Assembly: GCA_017622085.1 (NCBI GenBank)
Contig: JAGARU010000124.1
Location: 1 to 64,000, forward strand
Source: Clostridia bacterium
GTDB taxonomy: Bacteria; Bacillota; Clostridia; Oscillospirales; CAG-272
DNA length: 64,000 nt
Direction of reading: 5' to 3'
A model generated the notes under the pieces. The model worked only from the letters and a program-made list of their open reading frames with translations. It searched no databases and had not been told where the DNA came from. Positions within the stretch are counted from its first letter, which is position 1; every line of letters starts with the position of its first letter. The translations under genes were made by a program, and so were the position numbers. Below are positions 63,845-64,000 of this stretch, piece by piece.

Positions 63845-64000
63845 TTTTGGCAGGCACACTCTTTAACGTCCTTACCGTCATCGTTGGATCCTTGGTGGGC
63901 CTGACGTTGCGCTTTATCTTATCCCGTAGCCCTAAGCGCGAGCTTGTGGATACTAAACCCGTGGGCGAGCGCGTATCCGACGCCGTTATGAAGGCGGTGG
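63841..64000 (+). CDS. Partial DUF554 family membrane protein
   Basis: Starts at ATG 63841 and runs off the right edge. GTLFNVLTVIVGSLVGLTLRF at the N-terminus, followed by VSDAVMKAV, is typical of DUF554 membrane proteins. Function unknown. Overlaps rsmA by 4 bases. Confidence 0.8.
   Translation, partial: MILAGTLFNVLTVIVGSLVGLTLRFILSRSPKRELVDTKPVGERVSDAVMKAV

Overview
The window looks like a chromosome segment of an anaerobic gut member of the Firmicutes (Clostridia). Evidence: a Val T-box leader in front of valS, SpoIID- and SpoVB-family proteins, strong GGAGG ribosome binding sites, many TTGACA/TATAAT promoters with 17-base spacing, lipoprotein signal peptides, tRNA genes with encoded CCA, and a complete set of Gram-positive housekeeping families. 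GC content is moderate (by eye a little above half). I see no phage, plasmid, IS element or CRISPR array.

Layout. (1) 1-6.7 kb, minus strand: an ECF sigma factor, a DUF4367-type membrane protein, three tandem paralogous membrane-anchored proteins with a nearly identical cytoplasmic/TM half and divergent outer domains, then the start of a polytopic membrane protein that runs off the left edge. (2) 7-23 kb: an accessory region of small, individually promoted units for glycan breakdown: two GH29 (fucosidase-like) proteins, GH127, a DUF2264 protein, a large unassigned TIM-barrel-like hydrolase and an amidohydrolase. Between them lie tag (DNA repair), an AlkZ-like winged-helix protein, lipoproteins, small regulators and a YpsA-like SLOG protein. 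Gene fragments are common here: an amidohydrolase stub, a frameshifted lipoprotein and a C-terminal remnant. (3) 23-29.4 kb: a transglutaminase-like lipoprotein and two adjacent sigma factors, each fused to a long C-terminal domain. (4) 29.4-29.7 kb: tRNA-Glu(CTC) with a hairpin-rich repeat element. (5) 30-39 kb: Ca2+-type P-ATPase, then a minus-strand group ftsK, tmk, DJ-1, 5-FTHF cyclo-ligase, CPBP protease and a catalytic-domain-less MltG-like protein. (6) 39-64 kb: mostly plus-strand core genes: split TSUP pair, rpsO, pnp, a VanY-like pseudoenzyme, an SGNH hydrolase, T-box-valS, an oxidoreductase, coaE, a lytic transglycosylase, M18 aminopeptidase, KDPG aldolase-VOC fusion, prfA, tsaC, parC-like topoisomerase, SpoIID, an alpha/beta hydrolase, SpoVB (minus), tRNA-Thr(CGT), rsmA and the start of a DUF554 gene.

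How it fits together: core translation, RNA decay, replication and envelope genes sit in ordinary clusters on the right. The left half looks like flexible DNA, with glycan-foraging enzymes, cell-surface sensors and unusual sigma systems. The most unusual observations are the sigma factor with three modular receptor-like paralogues, the paired sigma-C-terminal-domain fusions, the VanY-like protein that has lost all four catalytic residues at conserved spacing, and the tRNA-Glu-associated element. Start codons were chosen from ribosome binding sites. Family names come from motif recognition by eye, without a database search.
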